This document shows, one piece after another, positions 1 to 6,416 of a stretch of DNA of 8,398 nt. The DNA lies in assembly GCA_011048585.1 (NCBI GenBank), contig DSDS01000106.1:1-8398 (forward strand), written 5' to 3'. This stretch comes from Desulfurivibrio alkaliphilus. Its GTDB lineage: Bacteria; Desulfobacterota; Desulfobulbia; Desulfobulbales; Desulfurivibrionaceae. The notes below the pieces were generated by a model. That model had not been told where the DNA came from. It did not search any database and saw only the letters and a list, made by a program, of their open reading frames with translations. The number at the start of each line of letters is the position of its first letter. The stretch's first letter is position 1. A program made the translations under genes and the position numbers.

Positions 1-113
1 AGGGTGCCATAGGGGAAGCCGGGCCCGGCCGGTCGCTGAACCAGCAGGAAGATCAGGTGGCGCAGCAGCGAGCCGATGGCTCCGCCGGCCATAATGGCGA
101 TAGTATTCAGCAT
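1..113 (-). CDS. crcB: Fluoride channel CrcB/FluC, N-terminal fragment (runs off left edge)
   Basis: Reading the minus strand from the ATG at 113-111 gives 37 complete codons and then the window ends. The peptide begins MLNTIAIMAGGAIGSLLRHL and its last visible residues are GFPYGT, with the next codon starting CT (Leu). The early glycine-rich helix with a following arginine (GGAIGSLLRH, residues 10-19) and the FPYGTL motif match the start of the CrcB/FluC family. These are small dual-topology membrane proteins that export fluoride passively as dimers. A GGAG Shine-Dalgarno sequence (119-122) lies 5 nt upstream of the ATG. The gene is divergent from the RACE-like gene and shares its upstream region. 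It was found by direct reading, because the fragment is too short for usual ORF cut-offs. The family call rests on 37 residues, but the motif pair is distinctive. About two thirds or more of the protein lies outside the window. Confidence 0.82.
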   Translation of the reverse strand, partial: MLNTIAIMAGGAIGSLLRHLIFLLVQRPAGPGFPYGT

Positions 114-118
114 GGAAA

Positions 119-122
119 CTCC
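119..122 (-). promoter_or_regulatory. Ribosome binding site of crcB
   Basis: On the minus strand the sequence reads GGAG, then TTTCC, then ATG. A 5-nt spacer after a GGAG core is acceptable and supports the ATG at 113-111 as the crcB start. Confidence 0.6.
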
Positions 123-136
123 ATAATCCCCTTTGC

Positions 137-152
137 CGCCGGGGCGCCGGCG
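137..152. repeat. Perfect GC-only inverted repeat in the crcB leader
   Basis: CGCCGG (137-142), a 4-nt spacer GGCG, then CCGGCG (147-152) form a perfect 6-bp all-GC stem with a tetraloop. In a crcB transcript this would sit 24 nt ahead of the start codon and 15 nt ahead of the GGAG ribosome binding site. No T-run follows on either strand, so it is not a standard terminator. It could be a leader hairpin, or chance in GC-rich DNA. Confidence 0.4.
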
Positions 153-295
153 TGTTGGGCGGCCCCTCCTTTTACCATGCAGACCCGGTTCAGTTGTTGT
201 AAACTAGCCCGCTTGGCAAAAAATGAACTTGTATCATCCGCGGGGCCCGGGTGCAAGCTGTAACCTTGGCGGGCCGGTCGGGATCTTGGCGCTGT

Positions 296-301
296 AAGGA
301 G
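296..301 (+). promoter_or_regulatory. Ribosome binding site fixing the RACE-like gene start
   Basis: AAGGAG at 296-301 lies 6 nt before the ATG at 308-310. It decides in favour of this start over the in-frame ATG at 251, which has no comparable site upstream. Confidence 0.75.
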
Positions 302-307
302 AGGATA

Positions 308-1906
308 ATGAGCAGTCTGGTACGTTTGCAGCCGGTTGCGGCCCCCCCGCCCAGCTTGAACGACAATACCGCCGATCTGGACCGGTTGCTGCGGGCTCTG
401 CGCCACGACCTGGGGGCGGAGGAAGAACGGCTGCTGAGTGTGCCCCATCGCCATGTGCCCCGGGTGGCCGAATGTTTCCGGGCCTGCGGTTTTGGCGGGG
501 TGGCGGTGCTGAATGAGGATCAGGGAAGGCTGGAACCGGTTGATCTGTTGCCGGCCGCCCCCCTTCGGCTGCCGGCCATGGCCCTCGATCTGGGGACCAC
601 CCACCTGGAGGCGGTGCTGCTGGACCTGCTCAGCGGCCAGGAGCTGGCCCGGACCACCCGGGTCAACAGCCAGATCAGCCACGGCGACGATATCCTCACC
701 CGCATCCACTTCGCCACCGGCGGCCGGGGCAAGGAGGGGTGCCTGGAAGTTTTGCAGCAAGCCGTCCTGGGGGACACCAATGCCCTGGCTCGGGAACTGG
801 CGGCTCTCGCCGGTTGCGCCGTCACGGATATCCGGGCGCTCAGCGTGGCGGGCAACAGCGCCATGGCCCACCTGTTTCTGGGGCTTAATCCTTACCATCT
901 TTGCCGGGAACCCTATATTCCCCTGGTCAACGCCCCCGGCCCGGTGGCCGCGGTCGAACTGGGCTTGAAGCTGCATGCCGCCGCTCCGGTCCATGTTTTG
1001 CCCGGGGTGGGGGCCTATTTCGGTGGCGATCTGCTGGCCGGGATCGTGGCCAGCGATCTGGATCTGGCTGAAAAACCGGAGATGCTGATCGATGTCGGGA
1101 CCAACGCCGAGGTGGTGGTGGGGTGCCGCGACTGGCTGGTGGCCTGCGCCGGGGCCGCCGGTCCCGCCCTGGAGGGCGGGGTCGCCAAGATGGGGATGCG
1201 GGCCGGTACGGGGGTTATCGAGCGGGTGGATATCGATCCCGCTTCCGGCCGGCTGGCTTTCCGGGTTATCGGGGCGGCGGCTGGGGAGGGAGCGGCCGCC
1301 GCTCCCAAGGCCCGGGGAATCTGCGGCTCGGGGATGATCGACCTGCTGGCGGCCCTGTTTCAGGCCGAAATGATCGATATCCGGGGTAAGCTGCGGTCGG
1401 AAAAACTTGGCGACCGGCTGCTGGCCGGCCCCGATGGCCCGGCCTTCATCGTGGCCCGGGCCGAGGAGACGGTTGACGGGCAACCGGTTACGGTCAGCCA
1501 GATCGATCTTGATGCCCTGATGCGCTCCAAAGCGGCGATGTACGCCATTCTCGGCACCCTGATGGACCAGGTGGGGCTCCCTTTTGCCGCCCTTGAGCGG
1601 ATCCACGTGGCCGGGGCCTTCGGTCGCCATATCGATCCCCGCCGGGCGGTGATCATGGGAATGATTCCCGATTTGCCACTCTCGACCTACCGGTCGTTGG
1701 GCAACAGCTCCCTGGCCGGGGCCGGCCGCTACCTGCTGGAGGGGGAGGCGCGCCGGCGTATCGGCGAAGTGGCCCGAAAGATTACCTATATCGAATTGAA
1801 CGTCAATCACGAATTCATGATCCGTTTCTCCGGGTCGCGGTTCATACCCCATACTGACCGGGCCCTCTTCCCTTCGGTACCTTATCAACTGACGGAAAAT
1901 AGATGA
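308..1906 (+). CDS. ASKHA-type reductive activator of corrinoid enzymes (RACE/DUF4445 family), lacking the [2Fe-2S] domain
   Basis: This 532-residue cytoplasmic protein matches the DUF4445 (COG3894) family. Known members return inactive cob(II)alamin in corrinoid proteins to cob(I) by coupling ATP hydrolysis to electron transfer. Visible ASKHA motifs, in order: ALDLGTTHLEAVLLD (92-106, phosphate loop), NSQISHGDDILTRI (120-133), LSVAGNSAMAHL (178-189), MLIDVGTNAEVVVG (259-272), AGAAGPALEGG then GMRAGTG (281-302), GICGSGMID (337-345), HVAGAFGRHID (433-443) and GNSSLAGA (465-472), ending in the family's FIPHTD..LFPSV tail. Residues 1-85 align by pattern with the linker that normally follows the ferredoxin domain. 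That domain is missing: the eight cysteines (about 56, 60, 145, 170, 199, 273, 280, 339) form no cluster motif. The start is set by AAGGAG at 296-301. The TGA overlaps the msbA ATG. The family is firm. The exact role is inference, because no corrinoid partner is in view and electrons would have to come from elsewhere. Confidence 0.9.
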   Translation: MSSLVRLQPVAAPPPSLNDNTADLDRLLRALRHDLGAEEERLLSVPHRHVPRVAECFRACGFGGVAVLNEDQGRLEPVDLLPAAPLRLPAMALDLGTTHLEAVLLDLLSGQELARTTRVNSQISHGDDILTRIHFATGGRGKEGCLEVLQQAVLGDTNALARELAALAGCAVTDIRALSVAGNSAMAHLFLGLNPYHLCREPYIPLVNAPGPVAAVELGLKLHAAAPVHVLPGVGAYFGGDLLAGIVASDLDLAEKPEMLIDVGTNAEVVVGCRDWLVACAGAAGPALEGGVAKMGMRAGTGVIERVDIDPASGRLAFRVIGAAAGEGAAAAPKARGICGSGMIDLLAALFQAEMIDIRGKLRSEKLGDRLLAGPDGPAFIVARAEETVDGQPVTVSQIDLDALMRSKAAMYAILGTLMDQVGLPFAALERIHVAGAFGRHIDPRRAVIMGMIPDLPLSTYRSLGNSSLAGAGRYLLEGEARRRIGEVARKITYIELNVNHEFMIRFSGSRFIPHTDRALFPSVPYQLTENR

Positions 1907-3624
1907 ACGACAAGGAACTGCTGCTTCGCATCTATCAGTGGATCAAGCCCTACCGCCGGCGCCTGTGCCTGGCCATGATCGGCATGATCATGGTGGCCGG
2001 CTTCAGCGGCGCCCAGGCTTACATGATCAAGCCGCTGCTGGATAAAATTTTCTTCGAACAGGACCGGACCCTGCTCAATTTGTTGCCCCTGATTTTGATT
2101 CTGATTTTTCTGTTCAAGGGGATTTTTTATTATGTTTACCGTTACTTATTGGATACCGTCGGCCAGAATGTGGTCCGGGATCTGCGCAAGGAGATTTTCC
2201 GCCATATCCACGCCCTGCCGGTCGCCTTTTTCCACCAGGCTTCCACCGGCGAGCTGATCTCCAGGGTGATCTCGGACGTCACCCTGATCCAGAGCGCGGT
2301 TTCCAAGGCCCTGGTCAGTCTGCTGCGGGATCTGGTCCAGGTGGTGGTACTGCTGGGGGTGGTTTTTTATCTCGACTGGCAGATGGCCCTGGTCACCTTT
2401 GTGCTGCTGCCCGTGGCCGCCGTGCCCATCGTCCATTTCGGCAAGCGGTTTCGGCGCAACAGCGTCAGCAATCAGCAGACCGTGGCCCTGATCTCCGGCG
2501 CCCTGCATGAAACCATCGGCGGCCACCGGATCGTCAAGGCCTTCGGGATGGAGGCCTACGAGCATCGCCGTTTCTTTGCCCTGATCGACCGGCTCTACAA
2601 GATCATCGTCAAGGAGATTCAGATCCGCAGCCTGCAGCATCCGGTGATGGAGCTGATCGGCGGCATCGCCCTGGCCGGGATCATCTGGTACGGCGGCCAC
2701 CAGGTTCTGGCGGGGGATTCCACTCCGGGTACCTTTATCGCCTTCCTCACCGCCCTGGTCATGGTTTACGAGCCGGTCAAGGGGATCAGCAGCCTCAACA
2801 GCGAGGTGATGCAGGGGTTGGCGGCTTCGACCCGGGTTTTTAACCTGCTTGATGTGCAGCCCGATATCGTTGACCGGCCGGGGGCCGTGGAGCTGCCCGC
2901 TTTCCGCCGGGCCATCGAGTTTCAAGGGGTAACCTTCAGTTATGACGGCAAAAATCCGGTACTGCGGGATCTCAATCTCACGGTTGCCGCCGGCCAGGTC
3001 TTGGCCATTGTTGGCCCCAGCGGCGGTGGCAAGACCACCCTGGTCAACCTGATTCCCCGCTTTTTCGAGGTGAGCGAGGGACGGATCCTGCTGGACGGCC
3101 ACGATCTGCGTGACGTTACCCTGGCGTCCCTGCGGGCCCAGATCGCCATTGTTGAACAGCATACGGTGCTGTTCAACGACACCATTCGCAACAATATCGC
3201 CTACGGCGACCCGGAGCGGAGCGAGGAGGAGATCATCGCCGCCGCCAAGGCCGCCCATGCCTACGATTTTATTCGAGAACTGCCCGAGGAGTTTGAGACG
3301 GTGATCGGCGAAGGCGGGGCCCGGCTCTCCGGCGGCCAGCGCCAGCGGCTCTCCATCGCCCGGGCGTTGCTGAAGAACGCCCCGATCCTGATCCTGGACG
3401 AGGCGACTTCGGCGCTGGACACCGAGTCGGAACGGGAGGTGCAGAAGGCCCTGGAAAACCTGATGGCCAACCGCACCACCCTGGTGATCGCCCACCGCCT
3501 CTCGACAATCAAAAACGCCGACCGGATCATCGTCATGCAAGAGGGCCGGATTGTCGAGGATGGCGACCATGAGTCCCTGCTGCAGGGCCAGGGACTTTAC
3601 CGGACATTACACACGATGCAGTAA
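1903..3624 (+). CDS. msbA: Lipid A export ABC transporter, permease and ATPase (MsbA)
   Basis: This 573-residue half-transporter works as a homodimer in the inner membrane, flipping lipid A-core to the periplasmic leaflet using ATP. Its length matches the usual MsbA (about 580). Hydrophobic segments lie near 21-43, 58-80, 143-157, 160-179, 249-269 and 277-292, giving the six-helix exporter fold. The nucleotide-binding domain (about 337-573) is complete: A-loop Tyr347, Walker A GPSGGGKTT (371-379), Q-loop Gln419, signature LSGGQ (475-479), Walker B ILILDE (495-500), D-loop SALD (503-506) and H-loop His531. The start overlaps the preceding stop by 4 nt (ATGA), and only a weak GGAAA precedes it, so it may depend on translational coupling. 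The LPS genes nearby favour MsbA over a generic lipid or drug exporter, but substrate cannot be read from sequence alone. Confidence 0.93.
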   Translation: MNDKELLLRIYQWIKPYRRRLCLAMIGMIMVAGFSGAQAYMIKPLLDKIFFEQDRTLLNLLPLILILIFLFKGIFYYVYRYLLDTVGQNVVRDLRKEIFRHIHALPVAFFHQASTGELISRVISDVTLIQSAVSKALVSLLRDLVQVVVLLGVVFYLDWQMALVTFVLLPVAAVPIVHFGKRFRRNSVSNQQTVALISGALHETIGGHRIVKAFGMEAYEHRRFFALIDRLYKIIVKEIQIRSLQHPVMELIGGIALAGIIWYGGHQVLAGDSTPGTFIAFLTALVMVYEPVKGISSLNSEVMQGLAASTRVFNLLDVQPDIVDRPGAVELPAFRRAIEFQGVTFSYDGKNPVLRDLNLTVAAGQVLAIVGPSGGGKTTLVNLIPRFFEVSEGRILLDGHDLRDVTLASLRAQIAIVEQHTVLFNDTIRNNIAYGDPERSEEEIIAAAKAAHAYDFIRELPEEFETVIGEGGARLSGGQRQRLSIARALLKNAPILILDEATSALDTESEREVQKALENLMANRTTLVIAHRLSTIKNADRIIVMQEGRIVEDGDHESLLQGQGLYRTLHTMQ

Positions 3625-3668
3625 CTGGAGGCCGGGATCGCTGTGGACAAGGGAGCCGACAAGGTTTT

Positions 3669-3674
3669 AAGGAG
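3669..3674 (+). promoter_or_regulatory. Ribosome binding site of the glycosyltransferase at 3682
   Basis: AAGGAG at 3669-3674 is followed by a 7-nt spacer and ATG at 3682-3684. This strong site decides the start against the in-frame GTG at 3643, which would add 13 residues and has no good site of its own. Confidence 0.8.
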
Positions 3675-3681
3675 AACTGAG

Positions 3682-4437
3682 ATGATCACCCGCAACGTGG
3701 TTTGCATGAAATGGGGCAACAAATACAGCCCCGAATATGTCAATATCCTGGCCCGGATGGTGCGCCGCAACATCACCCCGCCCTATCGCTTCATCTGTCT
3801 GACCGATGACCCGGCCGGGATCGAGGAAGAGGTTGAGATCAGGCCGATTCCTTCGTTCACCGAGCCCGCCCCCGAGTATTACCGCCAGTGCCAGGCCTGG
3901 CGCAAATTGCTGCTTTTCGAGGATCCGCTCTACGACCTGACGGGGAAAATCCTTTTCTTCGACCTGGACGTGGTGATCGTGGGCAATATTGACTGCTTTT
4001 TCGCTTATGCCGACAAGCTGGCCATCGTCGAGAACTGGTCCCAGCCCAACCGGCTGATCGGCCAGGCGTCGGCTTTTTGCTTCGAGGTGGGAAGGTATCG
4101 TGAACTGCTCAGTGAATATCTGATCCATCCCGATGAGACCGCTCGGCAGTATCGCACCGAGCAGGTTTACATCACCCGCCGATTGGGGAGGGGGAACTTT
4201 GAGTTTTTCCCCGCCGAGTGGTGCCGGAGCTTCAAGTTTCACTGCATGCCCGGGGGGGTCCTCAACAGTTTTTTCACCCCCAGACAGGTGGGCAAGGAGG
4301 CTCGGGTCATCGTCTTTCACGGTAATCCCAACCCGCCGGAGGCGATCGCCGGGGCCTGGGGCGCGCCGGTGCCTTGGTATAAAAAGTTCTATAAGACCGT
4401 CAGGCCCACCCCCTGGCTTGCCGAGTACTGGCGCTAG
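3682..4437 (+). CDS. Putative GT-A-fold glycosyltransferase with DLD motif (surface-glycan type)
   Basis: This 251-residue protein has no signal peptide or membrane segment and is probably cytoplasmic. The key motif is ILFFDLDVVIVGNID (90-104): a hydrophobic strand ending in Asp-Leu-Asp (94-96), as in the metal- and nucleotide-sugar-binding DxD of GT-A enzymes, followed by the VGNID turn typical of GT8-like proteins. An early FICLTDDPAGI (37-47) and a late VIVFHGNPNPPEA (209-221), with a possible metal-binding His213, fit a bacterial family of LPS and capsule glycosyltransferases related to GT8. I cannot assign donor or acceptor. It starts 57 nt after msbA, probably in the same transcript, with its own strong AAGGAG site. 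It ends 25 nt from the convergent GT10 gene. A 7-G run (4252-4258) encodes PGGV. A sugar added to lipid A-core is a reasonable inference from context. Confidence 0.65.
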   Translation: MITRNVVCMKWGNKYSPEYVNILARMVRRNITPPYRFICLTDDPAGIEEEVEIRPIPSFTEPAPEYYRQCQAWRKLLLFEDPLYDLTGKILFFDLDVVIVGNIDCFFAYADKLAIVENWSQPNRLIGQASAFCFEVGRYRELLSEYLIHPDETARQYRTEQVYITRRLGRGNFEFFPAEWCRSFKFHCMPGGVLNSFFTPRQVGKEARVIVFHGNPNPPEAIAGAWGAPVPWYKKFYKTVRPTPWLAEYWR

Positions 4438-4462
4438 TTGGCCCTCTGGGCGGCGCAAGGGC
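4438..4462. other. Convergent 3' junction of two transcription units
   Basis: Only 25 nt separate the TAG of the plus-strand glycosyltransferase from the TGA of the minus-strand GT10 gene. A weak inverted repeat GCCCT/AGGGC (4441-4445 with 4458-4462) is present, but no T-run follows on either strand, so I do not call a rho-independent terminator. Read-through transcripts from the two sides would overlap here. Confidence 0.4.
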
Positions 4463-5551
4463 TCAGGGAGAGACGCCTCCCAGCAGGTGGCGGCCCTTGA
4501 CGGTGATCTTCTCCAGCAAGCTGCGGACCGCCACCAAGGGATGGCGGCGGCGCAGGGCCTGGCGGTTCATGATTGTCCCGGCGGCGTATGAATCGGACTT
4601 TCTCGGATTCATGCTGATATAGCGCTCGATCACCGCGAACAGGTTGTACTTCTCCAGCACCAGCCGGCGGGCTTCCCTGATATAGGGCAGGCGGTCCTGG
4701 TACTCATTGTTGGCGATGGTGCTTTTAATAATCGCGAGAGTACGGGTAAAGTCGGTGATGTCGATGGGGATGAAGCTTTCAGGGGGGAAATAGTCGGTGG
4801 CATTGGGGCAGCCGTGATAGAAGGGCAGGGTGTGGCCGAGGAAAGCGTCGGGTAATTTTTCGGTCAGGTGGTGCCGGTAGCGGTGGTTCTCCACCGCGAT
4901 ATGGTACTGGTAGGGGTCAAGGGCGGCGGCCTTGTCGGACATCGGCCGCACCCCATGGCCGAACACCTCCAGCTCGGGGAGGGCCGCCTGCAGTCGGGCC
5001 GTGAACTTGACCCGCCTGGAGTGGGTGGTGATGATCCCCTGTCGGCTGGAGCAGACCGTGGAGATCAGTCGGCTTTTGGCGGGGGGGGGCGTTGACCGCA
5101 TCGCTTCGTAGGTCAGGATCTCCCCGGCGTCGAAGGGAAAACCGTAGAACCAGATCAGGCCCGGTTGGGTGAAGAGCGGGTTGGGATGTTTGATCACCCA
5201 CGGCTCCTGGCTGGTGATGACGGTGCCGTACTGGCCCAGATAGTCGGTGCCGTAAACCGTAATGGTGGAGGGCTCGGTGGTTATCAGGATGGTGTTTGCC
5301 CGGGGACAGCGCAGCCGTTCCACCCCGCCGTCGCCGTGGGCCCCATGCAGATCATGATATACCACCAGCCAGTCGTAATCGGTGGCCGTCGGGTCAAAGA
5401 TAAAACGGCAGTTTCCCAGGGCTCCGTCGGGGGGCAGTTGGCGGCCGAACTGTCTGGCCGCCAATTCGGCCGGCATGCGGGCCAACAGCTTGACTGTTAC
5501 CTCGGGCCGGGTGGCGGCGGGGGCGGTTTGAGCCGGCGAAGCGGTCTTCAT
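4463..5551 (-). CDS. GT10 (fucosyltransferase-like) family glycosyltransferase
   Basis: This 362-residue enzyme carries the C-terminal signature of family GT10, whose known members move L-fucose from GDP-fucose to LPS or glycan acceptors. The diagnostic block is residues 214-268: IAVEN (218-222), LTEKLPDAFLGHTLPFYHG (229-247) and DYFPPESFIPIDITDF (253-268). It corresponds to the FEN, TEK and SFI elements of the GDP-sugar-binding domain. The N-terminal half has LITTEPSTITVYG (89-101), also family-like. Residues 1-18 are rich in Ala, Pro and Thr. Its ATG overlaps the FkbM stop (ATGA, 5548-5551), and no good Shine-Dalgarno sequence precedes it, so translation is probably coupled. It is the last gene of the minus-strand operon. 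A 9-C run in codons 155-157 could be slippage-prone. Family membership is fairly firm; fucose as donor is not shown. Confidence 0.78.
   Translation of the reverse strand: MKTASPAQTAPAATRPEVTVKLLARMPAELAARQFGRQLPPDGALGNCRFIFDPTATDYDWLVVYHDLHGAHGDGGVERLRCPRANTILITTEPSTITVYGTDYLGQYGTVITSQEPWVIKHPNPLFTQPGLIWFYGFPFDAGEILTYEAMRSTPPPAKSRLISTVCSSRQGIITTHSRRVKFTARLQAALPELEVFGHGVRPMSDKAAALDPYQYHIAVENHRYRHHLTEKLPDAFLGHTLPFYHGCPNATDYFPPESFIPIDITDFTRTLAIIKSTIANNEYQDRLPYIREARRLVLEKYNLFAVIERYISMNPRKSDSYAAGTIMNRQALRRRHPLVAVRSLLEKITVKGRHLLGGVSP
5081..5089 (-). repeat. Poly-C(9) tract inside the GT10 coding region
   Basis: Nine consecutive G on the plus strand (C in the coding sense) form three proline codons, residues 155-157 of the GT10 protein. 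Losing one C leads to a TGA at 5065-5067. Gaining one C leads to a stop at 4917-4919. Both lie before the sugar-nucleotide-binding block. It is the longest G/C homopolymer I found in the window. Confidence 0.6.
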
Positions 5552-6375
5552 GGGACCAGCCGCAGGACGGCGTTAAGTCCGGTCCGGGCGATCAGGCGGT
5601 AGCCCGCCCGCTGCAGCCAGGTCAGGAGGTCAAAGGAGCCGGGGCCGAGATGACTGTGTTCCATGATCAGCATTTTAGGCCAAAGCCTGGTTTCGCTCTC
5701 CTGAAGATAGGGGAGTAGAACCTCAGCCTCCAGGCCCTCCACGTCGATCTTCAGGGCGTCGATCCGGTCCAGCTCGGCCTTTGCCAGGATGGTCCGCAGG
5801 GGTTCGACCTGAACCATAACCGTCCCGGCGGCCGCGTCGTTGGCCACCAGTCCGCTGGAGCCCAGGTCCTCCGGGTGCAGGTAGAGGGCCATCTCCTCCT
5901 CCCGGGGGCCGGCTCCCAGTTGGAGAGCGGTAATCCGGTCATCGAACCGGTTGCTGGCGATATTGAATTGCATTCGGGCGAACATCACCGGGTTGGGCTC
6001 CAGGGCCAGTACCCGCCGGGCTCCGAAGCGGGTTGCCATTAGGGAGTAGTATCCCGCGTTGGCCCCCACGTCCACCAACGAGCCTCCCTCCTGGAGGCTG
6101 CCGCGGAGCAGTTCCAGTTCCCGGCGATCGGGCGGTTTGGAACCGCAAAGGATCTTCTGTTCGGTGATGTTGTCCCAGGGGTGCAGCCGCCATTTGAGTC
6201 CGTGGCAGATCACATCCACCGGGCTCTTGCTTTGGCGGGCCCTGTAGAGTCGGCAGAGCAGATCCCGGGTCGCCCCTCTGGCCAGACCCAGGCGGGTGAT
6301 CATCCGTAAGAGACGATCACGGCCCCGCGGCTGGTATGCTCCCCAGGGCGGCGGCTGGCCGGCACTTTTCGCCAT
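5548..6375 (-). CDS. FkbM-family S-adenosylmethionine-dependent methyltransferase
   Basis: With the ATG at 6375 this is a 275-residue cytoplasmic protein. FkbM enzymes O-methylate sugars or polyketides using S-adenosylmethionine; in LPS loci they usually methylate a saccharide hydroxyl. The Rossmann motifs are clear: SLVDVGANAGYYSLMA (99-114) is motif I, VLALEPNP (122-129) holds the acidic residue expected to bind the cofactor ribose, and LKIDVEGLEAEVL (208-220) is the FkbM-specific motif, followed by LIMEHS (236-241). The start is uncertain. The ATG at 6375 follows a purine run GGAAGGGGGGGAAAA whose G-tract ends 11 nt upstream. An ATG at 6408 and a TTG at 6420, which overlaps the upstream stop, are in frame and would add 11 or 15 residues. 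Downstream it overlaps the GT10 gene by 4 nt. Family is firm; substrate is unknown. Confidence 0.9.
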   Translation of the reverse strand: MAKSAGQPPPWGAYQPRGRDRLLRMITRLGLARGATRDLLCRLYRARQSKSPVDVICHGLKWRLHPWDNITEQKILCGSKPPDRRELELLRGSLQEGGSLVDVGANAGYYSLMATRFGARRVLALEPNPVMFARMQFNIASNRFDDRITALQLGAGPREEEMALYLHPEDLGSSGLVANDAAAGTVMVQVEPLRTILAKAELDRIDALKIDVEGLEAEVLLPYLQESETRLWPKMLIMEHSHLGPGSFDLLTWLQRAGYRLIARTGLNAVLRLVP

Positions 6376-6386
6376 GGTTCGATTTT

Positions 6387-6397
6387 CCCCCCCTTCC
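6387..6397 (-). promoter_or_regulatory. G7-containing purine run ahead of the FkbM gene
   Basis: The minus strand reads GGAAGGGGGGG here. It is the best ribosome-binding candidate for the ATG at 6375 (spacer 11 nt, rather long). If the real start is 6408 or 6420, the same bases are coding instead (Glu-Gly-Gly-Glu). Confidence 0.4.
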
Positions 6398-6416
6398 GTG
6401 GCCAGCATCGCGCTTT

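Larger units (their letters stand above)
114..307. promoter_or_regulatory. Divergent intergenic region between crcB and the RACE-like gene
   Basis: These 194 nt separate two divergently oriented genes and must hold the 5' leader, and probably the promoter, of each. The stretch from about 189 to 238 is clearly richer in A and T than its surroundings, as expected for promoter DNA. Hexamers resembling -10 or -35 boxes occur (TTGGCA at 213-218 and TATCAT at 232-237 on the plus strand), but their 13-nt spacing is too short for a normal sigma-70 promoter. I therefore name no specific promoter. I found no sigma-54 -24/-12 pair. A GC-rich hairpin lies at 137-152. I looked for a fluoride riboswitch ahead of crcB and did not find the conserved GAUG and CUGAUG elements. 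Confidence 0.4.

Noticed and set aside
209..240. Sigma-70 promoter TTGGCA/TATCAT on the plus strand
   Set aside because: The spacer is 13 nt, well below the 16-18 nt needed, so the hexamers are probably not a pair.
251..307. Earlier ATG at 251 for the RACE-like gene
   Set aside because: It would add 19 residues without family resemblance and bypass the well-placed AAGGAG at 296-301. It does not add an Fe-S domain either.
107..1888. 593-codon open frame on the minus strand opposite the RACE-like gene
   Set aside because: The translation is low-complexity (rich in Gly, Pro, Gln, His and Arg) with no family motif, while the plus strand carries a full ASKHA motif series. Long antisense frames are common in GC-rich genes.
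2146..3570. 474-codon open frame antisense to msbA
   Set aside because: It lies wholly inside msbA, whose ABC motifs are complete. The antisense translation shows no recognisable domain.
3643..3681. GTG start for the glycosyltransferase after msbA
   Set aside because: The ATG at 3682 has a strong AAGGAG at a 7-nt spacing. The 13 extra residues show no family resemblance.
4438..4481. Bidirectional rho-independent terminator at the convergent junction
   Set aside because: The two small inverted repeats (4441-4462 and 4466-4481) have only 5-bp stems and no following T-run on either strand.
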